A model generated the notes under the pieces. The model searched no databases. It saw only the letters and a program-made list of their open reading frames with translations, and had not been told where the DNA came from. From contig NW_026970814.1 of the NCBI RefSeq assembly GCF_963678635.1, forward strand, positions 1 through 57,492: a DNA stretch of 57,492 nucleotides, given 5' to 3'. This document shows positions 1-12,563 of the stretch, one piece after another; position 1 is the first letter of the stretch, and every line of letters starts with the position of its first letter. This DNA comes from Symsagittifera roscoffensis (Eukaryota; Xenacoelomorpha; Acoela; Convolutidae). Both the position numbers and the translations under genes were made by a program.

Positions 1-1357
1 TCTGATGTTGTTTTGGATTCGCAATATGGTTGTATTTAAATATGGTGTTTTGTTGAATATCAGCGCATCTGGTGATACCAATGCAACTTTTTTGAATATA
101 GACTTGAAAAAAAATTTGTCAAACTGACCTAAGCGCATGCTACGAATACATTTAAACCGGCTCGGCATTACACTCTTTGAATTTAAAGCGAGTCGCGAAT
201 CGCTGAGGCGGGGCTTGTGGTTTCTGAAATTTGGGAATCTTAATAATAATGTGTGTTTTACCTACTGTTAAAAATTGGGAGGAATTATGTATCCGGGTGT
301 ATTTTAGTTATTCTTTTTTCTATTTTTTCTACGCAAAATCAGGTATCACAAAAAATTGGACTTGTTTGAGTGGTATATCATAAAAAAGCCCTTTTAGTGT
401 TGATTCGAATCATATTAAGAAATTCCCAAAAATTTTCTCTTGTGTCGAGAAAAACCGGTTTGTAATTTTTGATTTTTAATCTAATTTCGAGCGTGTGAGC
501 AGTCTTACATTAGCTTATCTATGCTTAATTTAAGCCTTGAAAATTAAGTATTATTCAAGCAAAGTAAGTTTTTAGCGCCATATTAGGTCTTAAATAAATC
601 AAAAATTCCAGAAACACAATTTGAAAAATTGCAAAAAAAAAGGTTTTTTTTTTGTAATTTTGAAAAATAATTTCAACCATTAAATAATTTCAACTACTTT
701 TTCAGTTTGCTTGTTTTTCTATGACTAAAAAACACGCCTCAGTTCTAATTTTTTGTTCAGATCATTTTTTTTTCACACCACGCAGAAAAAAAATGACACT
801 AATTAAAAAGAAAACAGGCAAAGAGCCGGCTATTTTTTTGTATTTTATAAGACTATTGATGGAACACTCTAAGGTACTTGCGTAGTAACCGGCTATCCTT
901 GTTGTTATTTTGTGGTAGTTTGGTGGGAGTGTTACTATTTTCATGGATTATGTTTTTAAGAATTCTAACATATGTTTTTTTGGAAAAACTTAACAAATTT
1001 GAAGGGCACTCCAAAATATAACAAAAAGAGCCAGAAACAGTATTTTGGACTGTTTTTTAAAAAAAATTTCCGGATCATTTTGTGGCAAAATAGGGTTTTT
1101 CAAGTGTTTTCATATACCTCCGAAAGTTAGTTAGTCGATCCACGAAAAATATCGATAAAACTTCCGCCTTTTTTATAATAAGTTGCTCTCGAGATTGTTC
1201 TACCGAGCTAGATGTGGTAACGCCCCATTAAGTTTACTTTTTCGACCACGTGTTTTAAAGTGAGTGGAAAGAACTATGGCATAGGGTTCATCTTTCCCTG
1301 CCAGTTTTAACTACTTCAAAGAAAAATCGTAGGGGAATCAGTTTGGTCTAAACCAAT
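1..1357. other. No recognisable gene; AT-rich intergenic DNA
   Basis: I see only short chance frames, poly-A/poly-T tracts and no domain, splice-consistent ORF or repeat terminus. A short stretch near 185-220 is less AT-rich but matches nothing I recognise. Confidence 0.5.
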
Positions 1358-2274
1358 ATGGTCGGAATTTTCCGAGCTACTTGCACAGAAACCAGCTGTT
1401 CTTGTTTTTTAGTGTTTATCCAAAGTTCTTCACTCGAAACAGTCGATCAAGAGCCTCAAGCTACTCGGTGGTTATCTCATCCACACCCTGCAACAGTAGT
1501 CCCAAGTGGTAAAATTTTAATGTTTTTTGAGTCCTACAAAACCATATTCAGCATATTGAGCTTATGGCCTGAAAACTTAATTTAAACGGTATCACAAAGA
1601 GCACAAAAAATTAAATTCAAGATTGTTTTAAAATAAGAAAAAATTTGGACATGAACGCGAACGCGTTTTAAATTTTTATAACATAGTTAAATGAGTTTCA
1701 CATAAGTCTCTCTTGACTTTATAGTGCTAGTTTGAGTTAATCTGAAGGTACTCTGATTTCAGGCTGCTTCGTAAACTGTGACTGCTTCCTCAAAGCACAA
1801 AAAGGAACAATAAAAGAGCAAATGAAAGGTCATATCATCGACAGAACACTTGTAGGTACAATCCAAGAGGCCCTTCAAAATCTGACGGGCTCGATGCCTG
1901 GAGAAAGCCACATGTTTAAATTTACAGCCACTATTATTCATAGACTTAAAGTTATTAACGAGATTCTAGGAAACTTAGAAAAAGATTTCAACTCAAGAGA
2001 CAGCACTGGATGTGTGTTCCATCTGGTACATTATACGGCAGGATTCTGGCATCTACCTGAGCGTGAGCTGCAAAGTCAGATCACCGACGCAGTTGGCTAT
2101 GCCCAGTTTAAATGTGAATATCTACAAATAGAACCAGTAGAAGTTTGGAACAATGAACTAGAATTTGACCGACAGTTCTTCGAGGCACTGTCACGTGATT
2201 TAGAATCTTATTCTCGGCTACTTGCTTTGGTTGAAGATCAAAGAGTCATTGTAGCGAATCCTACTCCCGCCTAA
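1358..2274 (+). CDS. Possible two-exon gene, unknown 220-aa protein
   Basis: Exon 1 would run 1358-1508 from an ATG. A 254-base intron follows (1509-1762), with a GTAAAA donor and a TGATTTCAG acceptor. Exon 2 runs 1763-2274 and ends in TAA. Exon 1 leaves one base (G) and exon 2 begins with GC, so the join restores a Gly codon and the frame stays open for 220 codons. Exon 2 is open from the acceptor onward. Its product looks like ordinary soluble protein: mixed charge, several predicted amphipathic helices, and Cys residues clustered at the exon junction. I recognise no family. Residues 1-25 are Cys-rich and mildly hydrophobic but not a clear signal peptide. A minus-strand R repeat follows about 120 bases after the stop. 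The alternative is that only exon 2 is real and belongs to a longer gene, or that this is a relic. Splicing is inferred, not shown. Confidence 0.45.
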
Positions 2275-2394
2275 TTAAATTAAAATTAAATTAACTCAAC
2301 ATCTTTTTCGATCTTAGTGCAAATTGGCAAAAAGTGTAATATTACAAGGCCAAACTGTGCATTTTGTGAATTGTAAGCGGATTCCGCAACAAGG

Positions 2395-2929
2395 ACGCTC
2401 CCTTTTGTTCCAAATTTCGTTACAAAAGTAACGAAATATTTGTGCTCGGGGTGGGTTTTTTTCTTCAGACAAATTTCAACTTTTGAATTAGCCATTTTTG
2501 ATGAAATTTTTTATACCATTCAATAGGTATTGTTGTCTTGAGCTTTAATTTGAAATAAGATTTCATCTGTGATCTATTTTTGTTAAGTTATGGGGGTTTA
2601 AAGATTGCCATTTAGGCCATTTGGGACAATTAACGCGCGATACATTTCGCGATATTAACACGTGAGCGAAGATTTAATCCGTTCTAGAAATCGTTCCAAA
2701 TTGGTTGAAGGAAGCTTATTTGCCCTAATTGATTTGTTACAAGGAGCGAAATCTATTCTTTTGTACTCTATATGGCGTGTGGGGGGATGATTTTTGCAAC
2801 AAATCTCAATTCTTACAAAAAAAGCTTCATTTTGTTTTATTATATTAATTTTTTTATTATAATGACTGCTCCATAAATTTTAAAAGGCATTCGGAACATT
2901 TAGGGCTTCGCCCTGATACGAGCAGTCTT
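2395..2929 (-). repeat. R repeat copy 1, minus orientation
   Basis: This matches 11040-11546 and 13850-14344 closely. The shared order is a block around TATTTGTGCTCGGGGTGG, CTTCAGACAAATTTC, a block around GGGACAATTAACGCGCGAT, GGCGTGTGGGG, and a structured end. The end (2865-2929) has outer arms ACTGCTCC/GAGCAGT and an inner hairpin AGGGC-TTC-GCCCT, then stops at TACGAGCAGTCTT. The plus-strand arrays at 3720-9650 and 51687-57492 contain the same blocks reverse-complemented. No coding capacity is visible. Confidence 0.75.
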
Positions 2930-3719
2930 GTTCCTTCTTTTGTTTCTTCTTTTTCTTTGATCGTTCCGACAAAATTTTAACATGTTTAAAAACTTGTCTC
3001 TGGAATCCAAGAACTATCCAGTGCACAGTTGGGCCTCGTAATGATTTTATTTTTCAACACAAATTTATTTCAAAACACAAATTTGTTTCAAACACAAATT
3101 TGTATACGTATATTTAATCCTAAATTAATGCTGTTTGATCTCTAAACTTACATCAGGCGTTTGTGCTTCTAGAATTTTAATTTGTCACTATAGCATATCT
3201 CATAAATACTAAAAATAATTTAATCATTTTTAAGTCCGGGATATGAAAATACAGACATGCAAAAGTATAAACACTTTTACAGCCGGGACTTGAGAAACCA
3301 TCAAAGAGGCATGCCCCTCACGTGGTTCCTCGTTAAAAAAAAATCATTTTCAGCAAAACTTAGCTATTTTAAATATTTTATTTTTTTTTGTTTTGAGATT
3401 TTAAATTTTAAAGTTAATAAACTCAATACCCCTAAACACTTAAGAATATACCCAAATACCAAAAATAATCCCTAACTCTTCATTATTGCATAAATAAAGA
3501 TCCTGTAATCAATTCAGGTAACCAGCTAGTTTGGATTAATTGATAGTGACCATCTTTATGAATATACTTTATCCATTTCGATCAGAACTTTTGTTTTAAC
3601 CATCAATCTGACTATTCTTTTTGATTTGCGCTCGGTTTGTTTTCGTCGAATAGCGTTTCCAATTTTTTGTGATGACTTCAATAACTTTATCTGACAAAGT
3701 TTTTCGTTTCTTCATAAAA
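2930..3719. other. No recognisable gene
   Basis: AT-rich spacer with a short duplicated ACAAATTTGT-like stretch around 3055-3105. No ORF of interest is present. Confidence 0.4.
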
Positions 3720-6700
3720 CCGGATTAACAAAATTGCTCATGTCAGGTTCGATGCTTTGCAAGTGTATGGGGTAGTATTAGCCTCAAAAAGGTGTTAAAA
3801 GTTTGTATAAAAAATGAAGACAAAAAAATGCCCCGTTTCACTTAGGAACCAACTCTTAGATGATCGAATCTCCGCTTTCGTATTAATTGCACAAGCTATT
3901 TTGTGCGTTAATTGTAAATCGGCCGAAATGGCAATCTTTTATACCTCATAACTTAACAAAAACTGATCGGAGTAGAAACATTTTCTTTTTGAAAAAATGA
4001 GCTTGGGACAACACATTTTTTATGATAAAAAATCCGTCAGAAATGGCTAGTTGAAAATTTGAAATATATTTGGAGAAAAAAACCACCCCAAGCTTAAATA
4101 TTCAGTTTTTTTTTCTATGAAAGTCGATAAAATTCCGTTTTAAAAAAACTGAAATTTTTTTTGATATTATGATATTTTTCTTGAAAAACGTCCAACACGC
4201 TTTGTTTATTACAAAATGATTAATTTTGCATGCAGTAAAGTATTAGGTAGACCACATTACAATTACAATCTAAGCTTGCTAGATTGTAATTGTAATGATT
4301 TTTGAGACGGATTAAAAATCCACAAGCTGTATTAGCACAAAACATATCGCGCGTTTATTGTCCCCATTTGGCAATTTTTAAACCCCCATAACTTAAAAAA
4401 AGATCACAGGTGAAATATCTTTTTAATTTGAGCTAAATTTGAGCTCAAAAAACAACACCATCCAAATGATATTAAAAATGTGCAACAATTTTTGCTACGT
4501 AGTTAAAAAACGAAATTTGTCTGATAAAAAAAAACCACATCGAGCGCAAATATTCCGTCGATTTCTTTGAAATGATCTTAACAAGAGATAATTTTTCAAT
4601 TTAAATGGTGTAGTGTTGGCTTCAACAAAAGTGTTGTAATAAAAAAAGTGAAAAAAAATTTAAAAGTTAAAAAAGTTGAGAATTTTTATACCATGAATCA
4701 GCCCCACCACTCTATGTTAAATTCAAAGTGATTTTTTTTGCATATCTTAAATAAATACATAGGCTAAGAAGCATGCCTCGTTTCAATATGCAACCATTTC
4801 CAATATGCATCGAATGTTCCCTTTTCATGTTAATTGCACAAAATATATTGCGCGTTCCTTGCCCCAATTTGGCCAAAATTGCAATCATTAAAAGCCCATA
4901 AATTAACAAAAAGTGATCAAAGTAGGTAGGAACAATTTTTTTAAAAAAATTGAGCTAGAGACAACAATTTTTTTTTGGATGATAAGAAATTCCGTCAAAA
5001 ATAGCTAGTTGAAAATTCGAAAATTATATGGAGAAACCACCCCACGCTCTAATATTCCGACTTTTTCTCCGCAACTCAGAACAATTCCGTAGAGGCCTCA
5101 CTACAATCTTAAACACACAACAAGCTAAACAATTTATCACAACAAACTAGCTTTCAAAAAGTCCTGAAAATATGAAATTTTTTCAAAATGACGAAAACTA
5201 AACACTTCCACCCACGTTTTTTTTTTTAAATACTTCCCCGCAGCCCAGTTTTCCGAATACAAAATGATCTTCTAAGCGTTTGGTGAAGTATTAATTACAT
5301 TAAAAATGTTGCCTGATTTCAATATGCAACAATTTTTTGCTGATTAAGAGCGCGAAACATCTTGTGTGTTACTTGTACGAACTCAGCAAAATTGACATTT
5401 TTAAAATTACCGTGAATTTTCAACAAAGGATCTCAGAAAGAATATATATTTTTAAAAATATATAGTTTATCTGGAGACAAAATGCCAGCCGAGTCCAGTA
5501 TTGGATCACTTTCTTTCGTTATTCCAGCGAGAAAATCAACAGCAAAACCAACAAACATTCTGATAGTTACCTTACCGCTAACAATTCTTGGTAAGACTTA
5601 AATGTGTAACTGTTTAAGCAGTGAAAAATTTCTTTTTCCGTCTAACTCGTTTTAGAAAAAAATTTAATTTACCATTTTTGTCTAAATTTTGATGGGCTAT
5701 TACCTGTTAGAGTTGAATTTTCGTTTTTGTAGCCTTTTTTCATCTCGAATGGTTTCAATTGTTAAAAAAAAATTATGAAATTTAATTTAGAACACTAACG
5801 TGGTACATGTACCTCTTTCACGGAGAGTTCAAAAGAGCCTAGGTTGACCAGAACTTCTAACCGAAGATTTTCCGAGAGAATTTCCACAATTCCACGGAAA
5901 TCCTGGAGCACGGGAACTTAACTAAAATTTTTATGATAGATAATTTCCCAATCTAATTAAAAAACTAGATTTTTAGGATTTTTATTTTATCACACCAAAA
6001 AATCCAAGAACTTTGCAGATTGAAAAAAAAACCACAGGCCAAGTGGCAATGATTTCATAAACATTCAGTATTTGGAAAAAACGATTGTAAGGTAATGATC
6101 TAAATTTGATTCGGAAACCCAATGAAATAATGAAAATTTTTGATTGCAATTTTTTTGTTTGTCTTCAAAAATTTTTAAGTCGGAATGGGATTGTGGCGTG
6201 TTTTTAATACAATTATTTTTGTGGTATTAGGAATTTGTTGATAATATATCTACGTACTTTGGTTGGGAATTTATTTCATACAAAAATGCACTAACTTTTC
6301 ATTGAAAACGTAGTTTCCAAACCACAATTTTTAGAGAATTAAAGTATTAATGCGACTAAAAAACAGGGTGTTTTTCCATAATTTTCGCCTTTTTCGCAAA
6401 AAAAATTTACTTATTTTCATTCATGGGAATTATAATAGACCAATTTCAACACTTGATCGAAAAAATTGATTTTCGTCTAATCCAAGTGCAATGTACGTTC
6501 AAAATAAAAAAAACCTGCTCTAATTTGATAGACCTCAAGTACCAACAACTTCATATGATCATGTTTCAAGAAAGGTTATCAAACATTTTGTTTCAATCTG
6601 GGTAGGTGAAAAATTTTCATTTCATTGATGTTTCAAGACTTTTCAACGGTTTGCACTGACAAAAATTACATATTAAAATAAAACCTTATTTAAAGTAATG

Positions 6701-6999
6701 AAAATGATGCCAAAAAATTAAGACTGCTCGTATACAGGGAAAATCCTTGAAAGTTCCGACTATTCCCAAATACACATCGAATAGTTCTTAGGAAGAGAAA
6801 ATATAACAAAAAACATAAGTTTTGGAGTCTCATTTTTCAATCGTACAAAATTGAGTCGTACGATACCTCAATTCAATTTGGAACAATTTTTTTGTGCGGG
6901 ATAGTTCGTGTTACGTTTTCAGTATTGTGAGTTTTAGGGAGTTGATACCTTCAATACGATACAAAAAAAAAATTTTGTTAAAACTATTATTTCGAGTGT
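3720..6999 (+). repeat. R long unit U1, plus orientation
   Basis: Long non-coding repeat unit. It contains at least three internal, diverged copies of the same roughly 350-450-base module (about 3780-4130, 4320-4600, 4745-5075). Each module runs from GCGCGTTAATTGTCCC-like sequence, through CCCCATAACTTAACAAAAA and TCCGTCAAAAATAGCTAGTT-like blocks, to ACCACCCCAAGC-like sequence. The last third (5680-6999) matches 53100-54440 nearly base for base. A terminal-type motif, AAGACTGCTCGTAT, lies at 6720. No ORF is conserved between the copies. Confidence 0.7.
4255..4297. repeat. Perfect inverted repeat, 18-bp arms, 7-nt loop
   Basis: The left arm is CATTACAATTACAATCTA (4255-4272), the loop is AGCTTGC, and the right arm (4280-4297) is its exact reverse complement. 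The corresponding positions in other R units (about 7475-7490, 52058-52085) lack the palindrome, so it arose within this unit. Confidence 0.9.
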
Positions 7000-9650
7000 A
7001 TTAGGTTAACAGGATAAACGGCAGTGTAATAGGTAAACACTGTAAACGTCAATTAATTAAAAGATTACCATATCCTAAGAAAAAGAGGCTCGTGAAAATA
7101 GTTGGGTGTAGAAATAAAATCATTGCATGAGCTAAAACTGCTATTTTTTGCAACATCTTGTTAAGTTCAAACTGAAAGAAAAAATACCAGCCTGATCGTA
7201 TAAACGATTTCATTGAATGCATGTGCGAGGGATGTCATTATACGAACTGCAATTGATCAACATAAACAAAGGCAAAATGAAACAAGACTGCTCGTATCGA
7301 TGCCCTGAATGTTCCGATGCCTTTTATTTTCTACGGAGTAGCTTAAAAAAACATAATTGATAAAATTATCAAAAAAAAACATTTAAAATATTTTGATGTT
7401 GTTTTTTGAAAATCATCCAACACGCTGTGAATAGTACAGAATGATATATTTTGCATGCAGCAAAGTATTTCATAGATCCAACAGCATGCTTCGATCGTAA
7501 TTAGCATGACTTTTATGACGGATTAAAAATCCGCCCAGCTTTAATAGCATGAAATATATCGCGCGTTAATTGTCCCAAATCTGCAATTTTTAAACCCCCA
7601 CAACTTAAAAAAATCACAGGTGAAATATCTTTAGTTTGAGCTCAATTTGAGCGCAGAAAACAATACCTTCCATGTGATAATACAAAAATTGCGTGAATAT
7701 TTGCTAGTTAAAAGTCGAAAAATGTCTGATAAAAAAAAACCCACACCGAGCGCAAATATTCCCTCTATTTCTAAGATGCATTGAATGTTTTGCGCGTTCG
7801 TTGTACCAGTTTGTCCAAAATGGCAAACATTAAAACCCCATAACTTCACAAAAAATGATCACAGTAGGAATATATTCTTAGGAACTCAAAGTTGATTATA
7901 AGAAACTCCGTCAAAAATAGCTCGTCAAAAATTCGAAATTTATCTGGAGAAAAAACCACCCCATGCTCAACTATTCCAATTTTTTCTCCGAAGGTCAGAA
8001 CGATTCCGTAGAGGCCTCACTAGAATATTTAACATCCAACAAGCTAAACAGTCTATCACAACAAATTAGCAATTCAAAAAATTCTGAAATTTTGAAAGTT
8101 TTCCAAAATGATGAAAACTAAACATTTCCACCCACTCTTTTTCAAATACTCCCTCTTTCAATTTTCCGAATACAAAATGATCTTCTAGGCGTTTGGTAAC
8201 GTATTAATTACACTAAATATGTTGCCCCATTCAATATGCAACAATTTCTACTGATTAATAGCCCAATATATCTTGAGAGTTACTTGTGCGAACTCAGCAA
8301 AATTGACATTTTTAAAACTACCGTGAAGTTTCAACAAAAGATCCCAGAAAGAATATTTATATTTTCTAAAATATAGTTTATCTGAAGATGAATTACCAGC
8401 CTAGTCGAGTATTGTGTCATTTTTTTCATCACTTTCTTTCGTTACTCAAGCCGGAAAAGCAACTGCAAAACCAACAAAAATTCGTTACTGATAGCTACTT
8501 TCTCGATAATAATTCTTTGGGAACATATCTGTTAAAGTTGTGAAAAGTTTATTTTTCCGTCTATCTCGTTTTAGAAGTAAATTTAATTTACCAGTTTTGT
8601 ATAATTTTCAATAGACTAGTACCTATTAGAACTGAAATTTTGTTTTTTAATCCTTTTTTTAACTCAATTTTTTTCAATTATTAGAAAAAAATTATGAAAT
8701 TCCATATGCAACACGAACGTGGTTCATATACCTTTTTTACGGAAATTTCAAAAGAGCCAAGGCTCACCGAAACTTCTAACCAAAGATTTTCCGAGAAAAC
8801 TTCCTCGTCACAAAATTCCACGGAAATCCTGGAGCGCAGGAATTTCAATTAAATCTTAATGATAGAAAACTTCCCATTCAACAGAATTTTTCGACTACCA
8901 TTTATGCATAAAAAAACTAGAAATTTAGGTTTTGTATTTTATCATAACAAAAAAAACAAAGAATCTTGCAGATAAGAAAAACCACTTGTTAAGAGGCAAT
9001 GATCTCTTAAATATTCAGTATTTGGACAAAACGATAGTAAGATAATGATCTAAATTTGATTCGAAAATCCAATAAAATACTACAATTTTTGTTTGCAAAT
9101 GGCTAAAAAAGTTTGATGGTCGGAATTGCGGCTTGTGTTTGTTATTAAAATTTTTCTTATCGTATCAAGAACTTGTTAGTATCGTATCTACCTACTTCGG
9201 TCTGAACTATCTTTAATACAAAAATTCACAAGTTTTTCTTTTAAAACGTAGTTGCGAAAGTTAATTTTTTGAAGAATAAAAGTGGTAATGCGACTAAAAT
9301 ACGATGTTTTTTACCTAGCCTTTGGCTTTTTTTGTAAAAAAAAAGTTCACTGATTAGCGTTTATATATGGAAATGATATTGAACAATTTGAAGACTTGGT
9401 GCAAAAAACTGATTTTCTTCTAATTCAAGTTCAAGGAGACGTTCAAATGTAACAAAAACCTGCTCTAATTTGAAAGATTTCGAGTTCCAAATTTGCTCAT
9501 ATGCTTTTTCCAGTAGTTAGAAATCTTCAAATGATCATGTTTTAAGAACTCTTATCAATATTTTCATTTCAACTTAGGTGGACGAAAAATGTTTCCTTAG
9601 TTGATGTTTCAAGAATTGCCATCTGTTTGCTCTGACAAAAATTACCCGCA
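7000..9650 (+). repeat. R long unit U2, plus orientation
   Basis: This is the second long unit of the left array. It is collinear with 54996-57492 (shared start TAACAGGATAAACGGCAGTG at 7008 and 55008), and its first half matches 51687-52866. It carries the terminal-type motif AAGACTGCTCGTAT at 7284, followed by ATCGATGCCCTGAATGTTCC. The second half (8215-9640) is also related to 5290-6700 in U1, so units are internally repetitive. No supported ORF. Confidence 0.75.
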
Positions 9651-11015
9651 TCTAAGAATAGTGAAAAAAATTCAATTATAATGGATATCCATTACTTTGA
9701 AAAAACTTAAACTAATCTTTCTCATATTTCAAAACTATCCCATTAACCTCTTTCCCCATGAAATTTGCCGCTTTGGCCCCTTATAACATCCACACCAACG
9801 GTTGTCCCCCCTGTATCCCTCACGCCTGAAACTGAACACCTTCCCCCTAGCTGAACCAATCCTAAGCCGCCCCTCCTCGCCTAAACCAAATCCCTACCAC
9901 TTGAATCAACGCCCCTTCCCCACCTTAACAAATACCCTCAAAACTTGAATAAAATTTTCAAATTAAAAAAAAAATGTTGGGAGCGGTTTTTTGATATCAC
10001 TCCAAAAGCTTAACAAACGCCAAATTTCGGACACTTTTTTAATAACTTGCGCGCAATTTGCGTGAATTTTGTTTACAGACTTGACTAATTTTTGGCTGAG
10101 TAAATACTTGTTGTCCTTAAATTCCGTTTCTTTTCGGTCGTCTAATTTGCTTGTCGTATAATTTCCTAGGCCCCAAATTTGAAAAATCCGAACGGCTTCA
10201 ATTTATACACAGCTGTCTACTGAATTAGCTCGGATATCGAAAATTATTGTTCAGCTGACAGTAAATATGGGGATTGCAGCAGGTGCGCTTGAAATCATTG
10301 AAACTGTCAACATGACAATATAAATAATTTTGAAGATGCTGCATTGAAAAAAAACATTGGCTCATATTAATACAATTTTTGGCGTGTTTTTCGTTGTGTA
10401 AGGGAAAAACTTTCGTCTTTATATCAAATTAATATCATAAATAAGTTAAACTAAATAGATACATTCAATTGTTGAAAAATACTTTACAGAAAAAATGAAT
10501 AAAACTAGCGGCCAGAAAATCTTAGTTCTGATTTCAATTTTGTTTTTTTAAATTTAATTTGAGTTTCCGATCATCAAGGTAGTTCTTTGGTTCTACTTAC
10601 TTTTGTGGTTTTCTGAATCAAGCAGATTTAAATATTTTTTAATATAGCTTATTTTTGTATTTCGTTGGGCTAAAACTGAAAAAAAAAAGAAATTTTTTAT
10701 ATGGAGTTATAAGGCAAGATATGTTCAGTTCAATCTACAGTGAGAAGTTCGACAGTTTGATTACGGAATATATTGTAAAAAAACGTATGATTTTCGAGTG
10801 ACAGAAAACTTTTCGAAATGTATCTAAAAAGAATGAAGCTAGATCAAAATTGGCTATTTGAATAGAGATCACGAAACTTTTCCGCATCTTTTTCAGAAAC
10901 ACTTTAATAGTGTTGATGGAAAAAAGACAAAAAAGTTTTCAAAATAGGTTTAACAGCCAATAAATTTTACAACTCCTCATGTAACCAAATGTAGGCCTTC
11001 GATCTGCCAACAGAT
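9651..11015. other. No recognisable gene; C-rich patch inside
   Basis: Mostly AT-rich spacer. About 9765-9960 is unusually C-rich on this strand compared with its surroundings and has no long ORF. Nothing here matches a family I know. Confidence 0.4.
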
Positions 11016-11546
11016 TTGCTTTTGGCAGCGCTGCGAGTTTTTGTTCCGACTTTCGATACAAAAGTAACGGAATATTTGTGCTCTGGGTGTGTTTTTTTTT
11101 CTTCACACAAATTTAGACTTTTAAACTTGCCATTTTTGATGGATTTTTTTTCCAGTAGGTATTGTTGTCATGAGCTTAAATTTGAAAAGATGTTTTACCT
11201 GTGATCATTTTTCACAAAGTTATGGGGGTTTAAGGATTGCCATTTTGGTCAATTTGGGACAATTAACGCGCGATATATGTCGCGCTATTAACGCGTAAGC
11301 CGATATTTAATCCATCTTAGAAATTGTTCCAAATTGATTGAATGAAGCTTATTTGCCATAATTGATCTGTTACAAGGAGCGAAGTCTATCCATTTATACT
11401 TTACATGGCGTGTGAGGGAATGATTTTCTTTTAGAAAATTCAAATTAAAAAAAAAATCATTTAATTTTTTTTTTGGTTTCCACTGCTCCATAAACTTTAA
11501 AAGGTAGTCGGAACATTCAGGGCGCCGCCTTGATACGAGCAGTCTT
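11016..11546 (-). repeat. R repeat copy 2, minus orientation
   Basis: Same block order as 2395-2929. The structured end lies at 11482-11546, with arms ACTGCTCC and GAGCAGT and a GC-rich core (AGGGCGCCGCCTT) in place of the clean inner hairpin. It ends 147 bases before the lectin pseudogene exon. Confidence 0.75.
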
Positions 11547-11693
11547 GTAGAGTTTATACAAACCATTAATAGTTTTTTGTTTGCTTTAATTCAGAGTTAA
11601 CAAAAGCAAAACGAATGAAATTTAAAAGTTTTTTCTGCTGGTCGTTCAGAAAAGCAATGAGATTAATAAATTTATAAAAGCAGCGTGTTTCAG

Positions 11694-12546
11694 AGTCACA
11701 CCTTTTGATGACTATCAATTGGGATTTCGAATAAAAAACGAACATTGTATTGTCTCATATGCTAAAACGACCGGGAAAACTTGCGCTATGATGTGCAGCC
11801 AAGAACCCATTTGCAAATCCTTCAATTTTTGCCACGGAAAAGTCTGTGAGATAAATAAAGTCGACATTTTGGAATCAAATGATACTGAGCCAGATTTAAA
11901 CTGCTTCTATGTAGGAATGCGGGCAGAAACAATGCCTCAATGCATGGAAGATGACGAGGTCAAAAATATAACGGACGATACTTACCCTGGATTGTGCCAA
12001 ATCAACCAGAAACGGACGGATTCATCTGAATGGGGAGAGTAGTCTGAAACTTCTGCTGTAATTGATACAAACGATGAGTGGAAGAGGGCGGCCTACAGAA
12101 GTTGTCTTTCGGAGTTCGCTTCCCATGGTGGCATTCTGGCGTGTAATGGAAGTTCTGAAAACGTGGAGGAGCACTTTACGTTTCATCGTGGGAATAACCA
12201 AACAAAGACATTTGATGCTGCCAATAGTTACTGCATGGACTAAGGCGGCACTCTTTTTACCAGTTTTGACGGGAAAATAGAGCAGCTTCAATTCCTCTGC
12301 GGAAAGATAGCATTGTCCAAATTTTGGGTGGGTGTGACAGACCGAGACGAAGAAGGAACTTGGATGACGCTGGCTGGTCAAAATGCTGCCGATTTAGTGA
12401 ACATGTCTATTCTGTGGACTCCACCTGCAGAGGAAGACTGTTTATTTGTATGGTGTGACAGGGCCAACACTCCTACTCCCTACACGCTGTTATATGATAA
12501 TAACTGCTCTAGTGAATATAATTTTATATGCGAGTACCTTAAATAG
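11694..12546 (+). pseudogene. PAN/apple + C-type lectin domain protein, pseudogene (5' truncated)
   Basis: A single reading frame runs about 850 bases and encodes two extracellular domains. The first (about 11701-11925) is PAN/apple-like, with a C-x3-C-x5-C spacing, an SFNFC motif and further Cys. The second (about 12200-12540) is a C-type lectin-like domain with an FWVGVTD core and a C-terminal NCSSEYNFICEY signature. It has no EPN/WND calcium-binding motif, so sugar binding is doubtful. Two in-frame stops interrupt it, TAG at 12040-12042 and TAA at 12241-12243, yet the frame is otherwise unbroken across both. An acceptor-like TTTCAG precedes position 11694 and no signal-peptide exon is visible upstream, so the 5' part is missing. 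The stop at 12544-12546 is followed at once by AATAAA. Such proteins are usually secreted or surface recognition molecules. A small unannotated intron around each stop is possible but not supported. Confidence 0.75.
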
Positions 12547-12563
12547 AATAAATTAAATTGAAT

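Noticed and set aside
2863-2930. Helitron 3' end
   Set aside because: A subterminal hairpin is present, but the terminus is not CTRR, no 5' TC end or Rep/helicase sequence was seen, and one copy has inverted termini instead.
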